DNA of 64,000 nucleotides from the NCBI GenBank assembly GCA_012295275.1, contig CM022667.1:8142538-8206537 (forward strand), given 5' to 3'. Made by a program: the position numbers and the translations under genes. Each line of letters begins with the position of its first letter. Positions within the stretch are counted from its first letter, which is position 1. Below, in pieces: positions 1 through 16,971 of the stretch. The notes beneath the pieces were generated by a model, which saw nothing but the letters and a program-made list of their open reading frames with translations, was not told the origin of the DNA and made no database searches. Source of the DNA: Chrysomallon squamiferum (Eukaryota; Mollusca; Gastropoda; Neomphalida; Peltospiridae).

Positions 1-171
1 AGAGTTCACGTGATGCCAATCTAAATATATATTTTTATATGACAGTAGATTACATTACATTATTTTATTATTATTATTTTTATTTTATTTTTTTCCATTA
101 ACTCTTTATTAAAAGGTAAGTATAAAAAAAAAGAATAATAAAAAAAAAAAAGTTAAATATTTGGATGGATA

Positions 172-206
<35 letters not shown>

Positions 207-863
207 TTTTTTTCTCGTGATATCATCACTTACAGGGCGGACCAGTTTGTTCTAATGTCTAAAGTATTTCTATTGGTACGCTATGTTCGCGATGACGTCA
301 TGAGGTCAGTTGTGATAGGCTAAAATGGCGGTATTTAATTTTACCATTTTGTTGTTGTTGTTTTTTTTTTGTTTTTTTTTTTTAATATCAGTAACATCCC
401 TTATTTTTTGTTAAAGGATGAGTTGATACAATATAAGTATAATAGATAGTAAAGAAATGACGTCTGCAATAGTAAGTATAAAAAATGATTTGAAATACCA
501 TTCTTTCCAATTCATACACTTCAATGCGTAAATTGGTTAAAAAATATATAATATGGTGCGTATATAAGTGTGAGAGAGAGTATAAAATCATATTGGTTCT
601 ATATAGTTTGCTTTATTTTAATATTTGATGATAAAATGAACTTGTACTTCTTTTACAAATTCATTGCAGATAAGATACATAAGCTAATTAAATTGCTAAA
701 ATAAAAAAAAAATAAATAAATAAATAAATAATAATAATAACAACAACAACAACAACAACAACAGCAACAATAACAATAATAAATAAATAAATAAACAAGC
801 AGAACAGAACAGAACAGAATAAAACAGAATAGAACTGAATAAAATAAATTAATTTAAACTTAC
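1..863. other. Presumed AOAH intron, low-complexity
   Basis: I see no coding exon here on either strand. The stretch holds TTA, AAAT and CAA/AACAG short repeats and homopolymers. One GC-richer island near 225-345 contains a TGACGTCA (CRE) palindrome at 293-300. Because AOAH exon 5 ends at 864 in phase 2, the region is most simply the next AOAH intron. Confidence 0.5.
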
Positions 864-4083
<3,220 letters not shown>

Positions 4084-4423
4084 CTTCGTACGACAAGGAT
4101 AAACTTATCTGGTGTCACAGCTGAGAATAGAACACCTTTGTCACTTCCCAGCTCGAGTACAGCGACGTGTTCATTGGCTGAAATAATACAGGGAAGTATT
4201 GGATCATGTAGACTGATTCGGTGTGGGTTTTTCACATGATCCACTAACTTTTTTTAATTATTATTATTATTATTATTATTTTTTTTTTTTTTTTTTTTTT
4301 TCAAACTATTGGTGTGGACGAAACTGAACACACACACACATACACATACACGTAGCACATATATACAGTTATTTAGTTTTATTATTGTTGTTGTTTTGTT
4401 AGTTTTGTTATTATTATTATTGT

Positions 4424-4459
<36 letters not shown>

Positions 4460-4679
4460 AATATCATTATTATTGTTATTATTATTGCCCTTGGTGTCAC
4501 TGATATTATTATTTATTATTATTAATGTTGTTATTGTTGTTGCTGCTGATGCTGCTACTGCTGTTGTGTTATTGTTATTATTTGATTTTTATGCAGCATT
4601 TAATCAGGAATATACATCATTCCATAAAAATATTTCCTACCTCAATAAAACACGTAGTTTACAGTAATTTAGATATATA
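4084..4679. other. Region upstream of AOAH, mostly low complexity
   Basis: The first 160 bp upstream of the AOAH start should hold its 5' UTR and promoter and include an inverted CCAAT box (ATTGG at 4154). From about 4250 the sequence is T-rich, with TTA and GTT/GCT triplet runs. I see no gene. Confidence 0.4.
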
Positions 4680-5400
4680 CAGTATTCCCTCGCTATTCGC
4701 GGGGGTTACGTTCTTTACCCCCCCGCGAATAGCGAAAAACCGCGAATATTGGATGCAGTTTTAAAACGTCTATTATGAGATTATATACGGTACTAAATGC
4801 TTCCCAAACACTTTCTAAAGACACTCTTACTCATTAATACAGTAATAATGTAGTAATATTGCATGCAGTTATGTATTTCACTAATGTAGTAATGATAATG
4901 TAAACACATTTTAATTTTGTACTGAAACAATATTTTAATCAGAAAGAAACGTAAGTACAGGAGGACAGTAACACCGCACAGCATAGTTACCCATACTGTA
5001 TTACTGTACCGTAGTCATTTTCTATGCGTACAACATTTGTATTAGAATTGACAGAAAGTGGAACAAATTTAAAGGCAAACAGACAGATAAATACAGTACG
5101 CACAGTTCAGGTAATAATAATACAATTCAGTAATAATATGCAATTAAAAACATTATTAATACACGGTCACAAAAAATATGCCCTGTACATACAGTGTATG
5201 CATTTAAAAAAAAATACGTACTGTATTGCAATAATAATTGAAAAAATTTGATATTGTTTGTGCGGTTTACCGAGCATTTGTTTTTATGACGTTATGACGC
5301 TCGCCTGGTATACCAGCATACGATGCGATAGGGTTAAGAGCCTAACCCGCGAATATGCGGGGCCGCGAATGGGGAACCGCGAACAGGTGAGGGTATACTG
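4680..5400. mobile_element. Non-autonomous pogo/Tigger-like DNA transposon with terminal inverted repeats
   Basis: The left end reads CAGTATTCCCTCGCTATTCG and the reverse complement of the right end reads CAGTATACCCTCACCTGTTC. The match extends as imperfect CGCGGGG/CGCGAAT-rich termini. Both ends are flanked by TA (4678-4679 and 5401-5402), the target duplication expected for Tc1/mariner/pogo elements. CAG termini followed by a CCTCG-type sequence are typical of Tigger-like families. The 721-bp body is AT-rich and has no transposase-like frame, so this is a non-autonomous (MITE-like) copy. Subterminal CGCGAATA-type repeats could also form hairpins. Family assignment rests on the termini only. 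Confidence 0.75.
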
Positions 5401-5402
5401 TA

Positions 5403-8400
5403 CTACCACTTTCTTATTTTGTATTGTACAGGTGATTTACAATCGTTAGACAGACAGACAGAAATAAAGACAGAGAGAAAGATAATAAAATAATAAAATG
5501 AAGAATGATTCACTGTAATTAGATTAGATACAAAGTGCATATACAAATTTATTTATATTTAGTGTGTGTGATTGAATATTTATTTATTATCAGAGTACAT
5601 ACATACATACTGTAACAGTAGGAAATATGCATGTCATAAATACGTAAGGGCACAAAACGACTATCATTAAAAAGAAATTTACTTCCTTTTCTTTTTTTCC
5701 ACTGTACCTTTGACAAAAAGTCTCAGAACATTATGTTTATTCAGCACGTGAGTTGGGTTTATGATCTGGCTACAGGAACACCGATTACTTATTAGTAGTA
5801 GCTAGTATTCACATTTAACAATGTTGGATTCTTGTTAAATTTTGTTAGCGTTTCTTTTGATTTGAGTTAGATGTAATACAGTTATTATTAAAAACGTATT
5901 TAAGATCTACATAAGTGTAGGATGATTTTTTTTTTTTTTTTTTTTTTTGTAAAGACTATTTCCAGTAGAAATGACATCGTCACTCTTTCTCTCACATCAA
6001 CAAACTACTAATAAATATATTTTTATTTAAAAGGTTTCAGGATAAATTTTCCAACTAGACTATTTTCAACAAGACAACATCTCTGTAGTATAGAAGACTT
6101 ACATGTGGCAGATATATTTTTCCGTTTATGGAAAAAGAAAAACTCCTTGCTGCAGCTTTTCGTTTGTTTGTTGTTGTTATTTTTGTCGATTCTTTGTTTG
6201 TTTTTTTTCTTTCTTTGTCGGCGTATTATTATCCGTGTGGTTTTCAGCAGTAAGCACGAAGCTACATGAATACAAATTAAAATGCGTTGAGCTTTTGATA
6301 AATATTTATTCCTTGGGTAGAATCTCCAAGCTTTTTATCAACTAGGGAATGGGAAATACATAAAGTGCTCCAACCACGAGCAACCAGCATTATTATGAAC
6401 ATTATGTAAAATAAACATAGAACTAAGAAAACTATTTTTTGGTAATAATATTTATTAAACATTTATAAAAATGGATCTGATATATATTTTTTAATGCAGC
6501 ATAATCCTCTACTTTTTTTTTTTAATGTAATAATAACAGTTATGTTCAAGTGACAGCTATAATGTATTTTGTGCTGAAAAAAAAATTCAATATCTACTGT
6601 ATTTAAATCTACAGAAAAAAATTAGTATTTATATATAAAATTTATTAATTTTGAATAAAACCTTATTTTGGAGGAAACTGAAACTCTCTTAAAATTGTTA
6701 CTTACATGTTATCATAACATTTAAAACCATTATAATAGTAACATTTCAAATTACAAATTCATTTATAAATTAAGTATTAATCACAATAATGGATAAATGT
6801 AAACTTTATAATTTCTTTATCAGCAATACAACTTGTGAATGTTTCAGTCACACATTTTAAAACTTATTTACAGCTTTCTGTCATGAAAATCATGTTAATT
6901 TTTTTTTACATAAAACACATTTTACCTGTATAATTTGCACCAACAACACACCATAAAAAATTTAACCATAATTTTTTTATTATTCCTCTGTCATTTATCT
7001 TTTTCACGCTTGTATCATGCATTTACAGATAAACAAATAATTTAATAAGACGTTCAACGTCTTCAATGTAAATAATGTGACCTTCACACTTGTAAAAATA
7101 AAGCTGAAAACCTTTGTATGGGAATGTATTAAAACTTATTTACAAACAAAAATTTCAGTTGTTGTCAGAAATCTCTTTGACAACTAATAGACACAAATTT
7201 CATTTTAATCTGGAACAATTGGGAAAATGTTTCTAACAATTCTTTCAAAATTCTGATTAATTCATTCAAAACCATCACTGTTATTTAGTGTATTTAATGA
7301 TTATTTTTTTAAATATTTAATTTTAATTTGATGTGATTTAGAAACATTTTTTCAAACAATTTAATCTATTCAGAACAAAAATACACTTGAGATATTTCAA
7401 AATAAATTTAATTTTAATTTGATACAATTTGAAAAATCTTTTTAATAATTTATATAAAACTATGATTAATAAAAAATGTAATTAGTATATTTTTAAAATT
7501 TATTTTGTTTAAAAACACTTGTGAAAAACCTCTCTCTTTTTGGAAACTGTTTTAACACCTTATTAGTTCACATATATCAAATTTTCACCAACAAAGACTT
7601 AAAATTTAAAAATGTAATTGTAAATATTTTGAAAATGTTCTGACAGGTATTAAGGAATATCTCTTATAAAACTGCATTATTAAAAATGTGTTGCAGTAAT
7701 TTGAAAATAAGACAAATTAATTTGTACATATTTGTATCAATAACAAAAATGTTAAGTTAGTGATATATATATATATATAAATATTAAAATGTTTAAAAAA
7801 TAACAATAATAATAATAAATAAACAAATATATAAATCAGTTCATATCTTGTACTAAACAATAAGTCATAGAGATTAATAATATTAAGTACATCAGCACAG
7901 TAATCAAAGTAGGTGGGAGACAAAATCTGGTGGCGAAGTAAACGATATTTCACATATATAAAAAAACTAAAAATCCATTTCACAGTAATATAAAATATTA
8001 TATTTTAATGTATGTATGAAAATTTATTTGACAATAATACCATTATTGTATGTTAATATTGTATGTATGAATATCTATTACACAATAACACAATATTATA
8101 TTTTAATATTGTATGTATGAAAATGTATTTTACAATCAAATTTCATGTGGTTAATCAGTAACTAGCACTTTTGTTTGAATGAGTAAGCATGCACAAATGA
8201 ATGCATGTACACATGGACACACAGAAAGATACATATATACACTGATATTTTTTTTTTTCAGTTTGCCGCAGAATTGCAAACATTATTAACTAAATGTTTT
8301 TAAGTGCTGGGCTTGACAAAAGTGTCTTAACCTAACACCAATAATAATAATAATAACAGTAACCACAACAACAATGTTAATAATGATAACAATAGAGTTA

Positions 8401-9239
8401 ATAAAAATATTCAAAGTGTAGTATTCCATCTGTAAGTGAACTTCTATATTACATCAAATTTTCTTATGATGATAAAGAAATGTTTGAAAATAATTCAAAA
8501 CAAATCACTTGGGACATTTAAATAATCATTGTCTGTGTATTTGTCTCAGTGTATGTACATATGTACGTGTTTCTGAGTTTATATATGCATTTAAACTATG
8601 CAATATTGTATCAGCTTTTTCACTGATGATTAAGAAAAAATCACATTATCACTGATATTTATTTTTATTTTAAGCGATATAAAAAAGCAGTAAAAAATTT
8701 CTTACTGTATTGGGACATAGTAAAGAATACTAAAATATTCTATTTACATTTTTCCACACTTGCTAAGAAGCACAAAAAGCCAGAATATACATGATACTTT
8801 CAAGTTTTTCTCCTAATTCTTTACTATTAACAAGCTGATAGGACCAATATTTAATAAAATGATATGTGAAAAATAAAAATAAAAAAAACCATTCAATTTT
8901 ATGAAAAGAAGAAAAGTAATAAAAAAGGTAACTATATACAGTTTGTCAGGAATTTATCTGTACCAAAAAAAAAAACAAAAAAAAACAACAACCTAAAATA
9001 GAATTAAAAAATCCACTCTCTGTGTATTCTCATTTTCTTGTTACCATCTTAATTATTAGTATAAACTGATTAAAAAAAAAAAAAAGTCTAATAACTTGAA
9101 ACAGACAAAATATAGATTTACCATTTTTTGCATATCACAAAAATAAACCCACACACTTAAAAAACAGTTTCATCTGATCCTTTGGTCTGCTGTTCTGCTG
9201 TTCTGCTGTTTCAAGCTGTCAGAAGCTGCTGTTTCACCT
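5403..9239. other. Long AT-rich stretch with no recognised gene
   Basis: I find no convincing exon on either strand over these 3.8 kb. Part of it (9239 downwards) must be the PIP4P 3' UTR, whose polyadenylation site I cannot fix. Contents include T and A homopolymers, a short TA run near 7763 and AAT runs near 8340. Confidence 0.45.
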
Positions 9240-12200
9240 TCATGATATGCCAACAGGAAAACTTGTTCTGATGGAATAATAACAGCAAGCTCGGATCACC
9301 ATTGATATTCCCACAATGAATGCACCTGAAACCACAAAAAGTTTTCTTTATTTTTGACAATTCATAAAAGAATAGTTGTCCACTAACAATTTCATCCACG
9401 TATTTCTAGACACCAGTGAAACAGATGACGTATATATTTATACTTGTTTATTTATGTCACATACCTATCCAAACAACATAAATTCCACCATAATTCTCTG
9501 ATGCAATCATAGTTCCAGCCTGAAAAAAAAAAAAAAACATTTAATTTTGTTTTGTTTTTTTTGTATTTTGATGAATAGAAAGTTTAAAATGTATTCTAAT
9601 TTAATAAAAATGTATTTTGATCATTGCAGTTTAAAATAAACTTTTATGCTTGTACCACTTTACCTATGTTGTATAAAATGAATTAAGCTTGGAAGATTTA
9701 AATTTTTATTTAACTATTTTGTGAAACAGGACATTTTTAACATGAAAATCATGACATGAATTAGTAAATTACATACCGTGACTCCAATTCCAGCAAGAAT
9801 AAAAAAGATTCCAATGGATAAAAATATGTGACCTCTTCTTTTTGCATAATTATTTCCAACAGATGATCTGAAATATTAATAATGCAACCTTTAAAACAGA
9901 ATAATAATGTGATACACTTAAAATAAAGTTACTATTTTAGAGGAAAGTTATTAAGGCCAGAAATTTCTCTGTCATGCTAAATGTTTGGATTTAGATGAGT
10001 TTATCAAAGAATGATTACTAATATTTGTAATGTAATGAACTGATATAAATTTCTAAAACTTCATGTTAATAATGAAAAACTTACAGTTTTCTGCAGTGAG
10101 GACATCGGGCTAAGGTGCGTGAATTTACCTCAAACTGAAAACATAAACCATAATGCAGATGATAAAAATAACTAACAAGCAAGTATTTTTATGTTCTCCA
10201 AATATCACATTCTTTAAATAATTCATTGTGTCTCAGTTTGTTTGGTATTTTATGATGCTATTATTATTATTATTATTATTATTGCTTTCTGTGTTTGTGT
10301 GTGAGAGTGCGCAAGCGTGTGTGTGCAAAGACAAAAGTTATAAATGTAATACATATTTCAAAAGAAATGTAGACACAGTGACAATGTATTTTAAATAGCT
10401 ACAAAGTCACGCACAAACATAGTTTTGTTGATAAGAAACATCTCTTATTGCTGTAACAGTTGTCTGTTGATATTGTTCTTATCTGTGAGGCTATCCATCA
10501 CTTCTCATAAGTTTTCACACCAGACTACTATATTACAAGTAAAAACAACTAAACATACGACTGAAAACACTAACCTGCTCATGTCAGTCAGCACAGAGCT
10601 TTCTGTTTAACATAAACTACTCTAAAATACAATAAAATTATATCTTTTCATGTAATAACGTAATGCTTTTCTTTTTACACAAATGTTTTAATTCTAAACT
10701 TTTTCAAACAAGATGAATACCTGTACTGCCTCTACAGCTTGCTAAATCACTGCAGCAGTGAAAAAGATAGAGTGACAGTGATTAAAGTTATGTCAGACTT
10801 ACTATAAAGATCTGCCTGCAGTAAGCACAAGAAATTCTTCCTGACCCAGGAGATCGGATGCTCACTGACGGAATTCCACTCCCCAGGTTTATCACACGTC
10901 GACTGCAGAAAAAAATTAAATTTTTTATTTGACACTCACAGACTGATAAACACTTTTTTATATATGTGAAAGTGAAAAAAATTAACATGCTAATCAGAGC
11001 AAGCTGGTGTGAAGCACGTTTTTTTATATATACCTAATTAGATTATTTATACTTCCAAGTTATTATTTTATTGTTTTGTAGTGACCCATAATAAAACATG
11101 GCAGTAAAATAATACTGTATCCTTAAACTGTACTCTTTGATTATTTACTTTATTATTATTAAACACTGAACATTAAAGTTAAAATCTACCTTTGTATTAA
11201 ACACAATATATTTAGACTATTTTTTTCTATCACCAAAGGAACACTTTAATTTACATTTTTAATAAACAGATACAAAGAATCATACAAGTATTTAAGTCAA
11301 CAGAACAGTTATTAATAATAGGAAACAAGCAGACATTAAACTCCTTTTTTTTTTTTTTCCAGTAACAAATGTTCTTTTCTATAAAACCTACCCATGGCTA
11401 GGAAAGAACATACGACCAATGAGAAATGTTAATGTTTAAATTTCAAATCCATTACTAATATTGCTGAGTAATGAAAGACAGATTTTTGTTTTTTTGTTTT
11501 TTTTAAAGATTAGTATGAAAACTTGTTTTACAGGATCTTGAAAAGAAAGAAAGAAGTTTACCAGTTCTGTCGAGGGCATGCTATTCTCTGAGCAGAACTT
11601 CGACAAATGAGCAGACAGTTGCACGGACACCTGACATACTTCTTGTCTGGAGGAGCAGCTTTAATTGGCTACAATAACCCAAAAAAATAAATTAACTGTA
11701 ACTGAACTGACATTTTGCTTTTAATAAGATGTTATTATCACATCTAATATCAATAAACAAATATTTTAATACATTTTTAAAAAAGTATTCCAAATTTACT
11801 GTGTTAATGTATTGGTGACATATCTAAATTACTTGTGTTAATGTATTGTTATATATTAATAATGTATCAGTGTGTTTATATACTAATGATATATTTATTG
11901 TGTTTGTGTTTATATATTAATAATGTATCTAACTGTGTTTATATATTAATAAAATATCTAACTGTGTTTATATATTAATAATGTATCTAACTGTGTTTAT
12001 ATATTAATAATGTATCTAACTGTGTTTATATATTAATAATGTATCTAACTGTGTTTATATATTAATAATGTATCTAACTGTGTTTATATATTAATAATGT
12101 ATCTAACTGTGTTTATATATTAATAATGTATCTAATTGTGTTTATATATTAATAATCTATCTTCCTGTATTTATATATTAATAATGTATCTAACTGTGTT

Positions 12201-14117
12201 TATATATTAATAATGTATCTAACTGTGTTTATATATTAATAATGTATCTAACTGTGTTTATATATTAATAATGTATCTAACTGTGTTTATATATTAATAA
12301 TGTATCTAACTGTGTTTATATATTAATAATGTATCTAACTGTGTTTATATATTAATAAAATATCTAACTGTGTTTATATATTAGTAATGTATCTAATTGT
12401 GTTTATATATTAATAATGTATCTAACTGTGTTTATATATTAATAATGTATCTAACTGTGTTTACAATGATATATCTGACTTACTGTGGCTTCATGACAGA
12501 CAGAACATTTGACAACGTGAAGATGAAGTTTTCCCTCAATGTTGATCATGGCTTGACATATTTTACAGTTGATCATTGGCAACCCTCCCTGGGGTGTTGC
12601 CGTGTATGGTGGGGGCAGTTCATCTGGAGAGATTGGTGACACAGTCACTTGCTGAGTATCTGCAGACACTGAAAACAGATTTTCTTACAGTATGATATTC
12701 AGTTTTGTAATAAAAACATATCAATCACTGGTTAAGTCAGTTGACACCAAACACCAAACACAATACACTCTGCTTGTTTGTATGTGTATACTTTCATGCT
12801 TTTATATATTTTTCTACAAGCACTGAAACAGTTATGACAAAATTCATGTATTGCAATAATTTTAAAGAATTTTAAAGACAGAACAAAACTGGATGTCAGA
12901 GATAGGAATCTGCCAATGAATCACTTGTTTCTATTTCATCATTATTTTTACATAATTTCAAAAACTTACTGTGTCATGACATAGTATACATATTTAGCTT
13001 CATCATAGTATTTGTTTTTTTTCAACATGTTGTCTTTGATAAATGGAGAATCAAACAGACAAATTTACCTTTTCAAAATGATCATTATGTGTCCATGGTA
13101 AGCTTATATGAGACTTTAAATCATATACAAATTACAAATTATGCATTTCTCTGCCAAATAACAAAATAAGTGGTGTTCTAAGAAAATTACACAAAGGAAA
13201 AAGACACGACATCTTACAAGTTTGAGGTTTTATTTATCTTACTGAGTGACCTGAGTATTTGTGTGTCATAATGCAAAGAATATGTGGTATGATGCTTCTA
13301 AACCTATCACAAACTATTTTCAAATACAATTCATGCAAGATCTGTATAATGAAGGCATGAGGCAAATTAACACAAAATAATGCTATTAATTAACTGGAAA
13401 AAATTAAATATTTAAATGTGTAAAGGCCCCTACAATTTATCAAAACATTTTGTGCTGACAGATTACTAAACTTTTACCAATTCACTGTTTTTGCAATTAA
13501 TTATGATTTTGTATATTTGTTCATTAAAATATATTTTTTTAACCTTAGGTTTTACATTAATGTACGTGTAATTTCGTCTGAGACATCAATGCCATAATTA
13601 TACTCCCCAAGTGAATTTGCTCCCATTTCACAAAGAATTAGTATATATATTTAAATTGCTGACTAAGATGGTGGTGCTTTAGACATATTAGAGTGGCTGG
13701 GTTTACAACAATACTAATAGTAATAGTAATAATGACCGTTTATGAGTTTATCATTTTATATCAATTTGCCGAAAATAATGCAAGAAACTGTGTCACCCAG
13801 GTATTAGACTTTGGATTATAATGTTATGACTTCAGAAATGCTTTCATAAATCGTTGTCTCCGAGAGTGACAAAATACCGTAGCAAGAGGTCAGATGTTAA
13901 GGATAGATCAGATTTACGTATCGTCGTATTTAACTAGCAATTAATTGTGCATAAACAAAAATTAAATAAAATAATAATTAAAATAAAATTTGTGTCAAAA
14001 GACAATAAATAATAATAAAAATCGAGTGGATTTACCAGCATATGGTGGTGGTGGTTCTGTATTATCATGGACGGTATTTTCTTTCAAAAGCGGCGTTCTT
14101 TCTTCCTCCTCCGCCAT
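9240..14117 (-). CDS. PIP4P: Phosphatidylinositol-4,5-bisphosphate 4-phosphatase (TMEM55 family)
   Basis: This enzyme converts PI(4,5)P2 to PI5P on late endosomal/lysosomal membranes. Eight exons join in phase: 14036-14117, 12484-12668, 11562-11668, 10803-10902, 10085-10134, 9777-9867, 9465-9519 and 9240-9325 (stop 9240-9242). They encode 251 residues against about 257-277 in the human pair. The N-terminus [11 protein letters not shown] resembles the conserved ERSPLL motif. Next come a PPPY proline motif, paired CxxC motifs ([19 protein letters not shown]) and [15 protein letters not shown], which contains the C-x5-R phosphatase signature (CRSSAQR). CPRQNC and CPHC zinc-type pairs and two hydrophobic membrane segments near the C-terminus follow. 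The start codon sits in a GATGGCGG context resembling a YY1 site. Invertebrates usually carry one gene, so I do not choose between PIP4P1 and PIP4P2. Confidence 0.95.
11905..12470. repeat. 29-bp minisatellite, about 19-20 copies
   Basis: The unit is about 29 bp: TATCTAACTGTGTTTATATA followed by TTAATAATG. It repeats almost without variation inside PIP4P intron 2 and ends about 20 bp from the exon 2 donor (12484). Degenerate copies extend left to about 11810. It carries no coding potential. Confidence 0.95.
13440..13625 (+). repeat. Dispersed repeat, copy A
   Basis: This shares two blocks with 24141-24402. The first is CAAAACATTT..GTGCTGACAG followed by ATTA.TAAAC and CCAATTCACTG. The second is TTTTTAACCTTAGGTTTT followed by AGACATCA, the string CATAATTATA and GTGAATTT. 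Both copies lie in introns (PIP4P here, POLR2C there) in the same window orientation. The element type is unknown. Confidence 0.7.
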
Positions 14118-14479
14118 CTTTACTTCTGTCTGGCTTTTGAAGTCATGTGATAGTTGACATCATGTGACTTACTGACACTGAAATGGTACTGAAGACATAC
14201 AAATTTACGTTTATCTTTGGGATATTTTGAAAATGCATTTATTGGTGTCGTGTTAAAAATAATGTGTAAACACTATAAATATCACACGACAGTCTTATCT
14301 GGACTTAATCAGCACGTGCCGATCTCATGATTGTCAATATACGCCTGTAAATAAACGTGGAGTTATAAATAAATGATATATCACCAGAAGAAATATTGTA
14401 ATTGAAATAATCTCATCGATAGACCATTTGGTTCTTATTTGCTATATTTAACGACTAAGTCAATAGTATTATATATTTA

Positions 14480-14529
<50 letters not shown>

Positions 14530-15296
14530 GAAAAGCTTTCAAAGTGGGTTTGACGTAATCTGTCATTATTTTTTACGGAGTTACAGGTTGTTTTGTTGTT
14601 TTTTGTCTCCTGTTATACATACATACATAGATACATACATATATAAATATAACCTGACAGATGAGATCATTTCAATTTTTTTTTCTGAAATTCTTCCTAG
14701 TTTGTTTTCTTTTGTTAAAAAAATGTGATGAAAGTTACAATAATAATAATTTTATTTATTTATTTATTTAAAGATACGCTACGAAATGGCATATTTATCT
14801 CGTGCACATACATAAACAACCGCACGTTCTCCGCCTACTTATAATAATGGTGATAATAATAATAATAATAACAATAACAACAACAACAACAACAATAAAT
14901 TCTTAAATGACCTAAATGATGTATATTAAAGGTCAACACTTTATAAAGGAGAGAGAGAAATGAGAACATTTCGGAGGAAGAAAAACAAAACCAAAAACCA
15001 ATGAAGTTTGTATAAATATGACGTCATCTAACTATTTTTATAAAAGGATATACGGACTATTATAACAAAACGTTATTTCCTTGATACTTTGATTTTTAAT
15101 TTAATTTTGTTAAAATAATGGATATGGTAAAATAGACTTTAAGTGAGTATCTCATTGTTATCAGCAAATTATTGTTGTATTTTATTATAACTTAAAAACA
15201 AAACAAAAAATATTAATTACGATATAATGAACGATGACGCGCCACTGAAACAATTAAACGTGTAATAATCCATGTGACGTAAGTTTTGCTTTTCAG

Positions 15297-15299
<3 letters not shown>

Positions 15300-15346
<47 letters not shown>
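15300..15346. repeat. (CT)n microsatellite
   Basis: A pure CT run followed directly by a short TA run in intergenic DNA. Confidence 0.95.
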
Positions 15347-15359
<13 letters not shown>

Positions 15360-16756
15360 AATCAAAAATAGTCAGCATCCACCTTTCGATGTCCATATGT
15401 TTTCCTATAAACACATGGCAGTCAATCCTAATTTTAATTGTCAAAAAGACTTTAATTGTCAAAAAGAATCTAAAATTATACATATATTTCAATTTTATAA
15501 ACTGGTATGTATTTATTATATGAATAGTAATGTAAAGACTGTATGCAACGTAATTCAGAAATAATAATTCTGAAATATTCTAGAAAGGTTTGTTACAAAA
15601 ATTTCAAAGGAAATATTCTGTTGGGGTGATGTTGATACTGATAATAAATATCTTAAACTTAAGGAAACGTATTACCATCTTTACTTGTATTTTCCAAGTT
15701 CATGTTAGGCTAAGATCATGCTAATGTGCTCCTAAGAAAGAAAAACAAAACAATGATTTGGAAGAACTTGTTAGAGAAATATTTATGCTGTTCTCAAAAA
15801 TCATCAAGCATATTGCTCCCATTAACGATGTCATTAAATTAAATATTTGATTATCACTATTGTTTTTAACACAATTTGTTTTTGTAAGTTGATGGGGACG
15901 ATTAATTAGAAAAAAATTACAAATTTACATTAAATTAATATTTTAAAAGACAGATATATTTTGTCTAAATTAGACAAGCACACTTAATAAAATATAGGGG
16001 TAAACTTGTTTTTGTAAAATACAACTGACAAATGAAATATAACAATAGTTTTTATTAAAACATTCATTGTTACATGCAGTCTGTGAAAACAAAATATTAT
16101 CAGCTGCACAACCATGTTATCTGGGTGATGTTCTTTGAAGGAAATTTTTCTCTGTATCTTGTCATAATTAGTTGTGATTTAAAAAAAAAATATATATAAC
16201 AACATAAAAGCTCTTTCCTTGATTTTCTGTCAACTTCAAATAAAACATTTAATGTCACAACAGTAACAAGACAAGCAGCAGTGTGGAAATGGATGGCTGT
16301 GCAGGGGATGAGGAACAGCAATCCCCTACTTTTCAGTTTTCAGTTTATATCCAATTTCTAAAATTACTATGGATTCGGAGGTGTTTATTTAGCAAAACAA
16401 AGATGTAAGTGAAAATATTTTACATCATTATTGAATATCAAATAATTTCAGACTGGTGCATGCTTGTGAAAATGAACATACTGGGATACTTTGAAAGACA
16501 GGATCTTCAAACCAGTGTAGAAATAAATAATAATGAAAACACTTAGCTCACAGAATCCACCCACCCCATCCCCGCCCAACCTCATTAGCATATCCCTAAC
16601 TCCTAAAACCCATTTTCATCACTGCTGCATAGTAACTGTTACATAAACTGTTACATAAACTGCTACATAAACTGTTATATAAACTGCTGACAGATCTGCC
16701 TGGAATTTTTGACCTGTCAAAGATGACACTTTAATCTACACAGTTTATTCAAATAT

Positions 16757-16917
16757 GATGAAGATGAGGAACCCACAATGTCAAAGATTTTGTTGATAAT
16801 GAACCCAGAATGTCAAAGGTTATGTTTATAATGAACCCAAAATGTCAAAGGTTATGATGATAATGAACCCAAAATGTCAAAGGTTATGATGATTATGATG
16901 AATTGAGAATGTCAAAT
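16757..16917. repeat. Tandem repeat of about 33-36 bp in the POLR2C 3' flank
   Basis: About five units share ATAATGAACCCAAAATGTCA followed by AAGGTTATG, with small changes between copies. They lie just downstream of the POLR2C stop codon, probably in its 3' UTR. A shorter array of CTGTTACATAAA units lies just beyond at about 16635-16690. Confidence 0.8.
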
Positions 16918-16971
16918 GATATGTTGATGACAACCAGCATGCTCTACACAACAGGTGGACTGTCAGTGATG

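Larger units (their letters stand above)
14118..16971. other. Intergenic: PIP4P promoter side and POLR2C 3' flank
   Basis: PIP4P (minus) starts at 14117 and POLR2C (minus) ends at 16972, so this holds the PIP4P promoter and the POLR2C 3' UTR. The inverted GCCGCCATCTT-like motif at 14110-14120 resembles a YY1 site at the PIP4P start. An AATAAA on the minus strand (TTTATT at 16384-16389) is a candidate POLR2C polyadenylation signal. An AAT run lies at 14480-14525 and a CT run at 15300-15346. I see no additional gene. Confidence 0.5.

Noticed and set aside
12397-12639. Plus-strand 80-codon open frame
   Set aside because: It is antisense to PIP4P exon 2 and the adjoining minisatellite.
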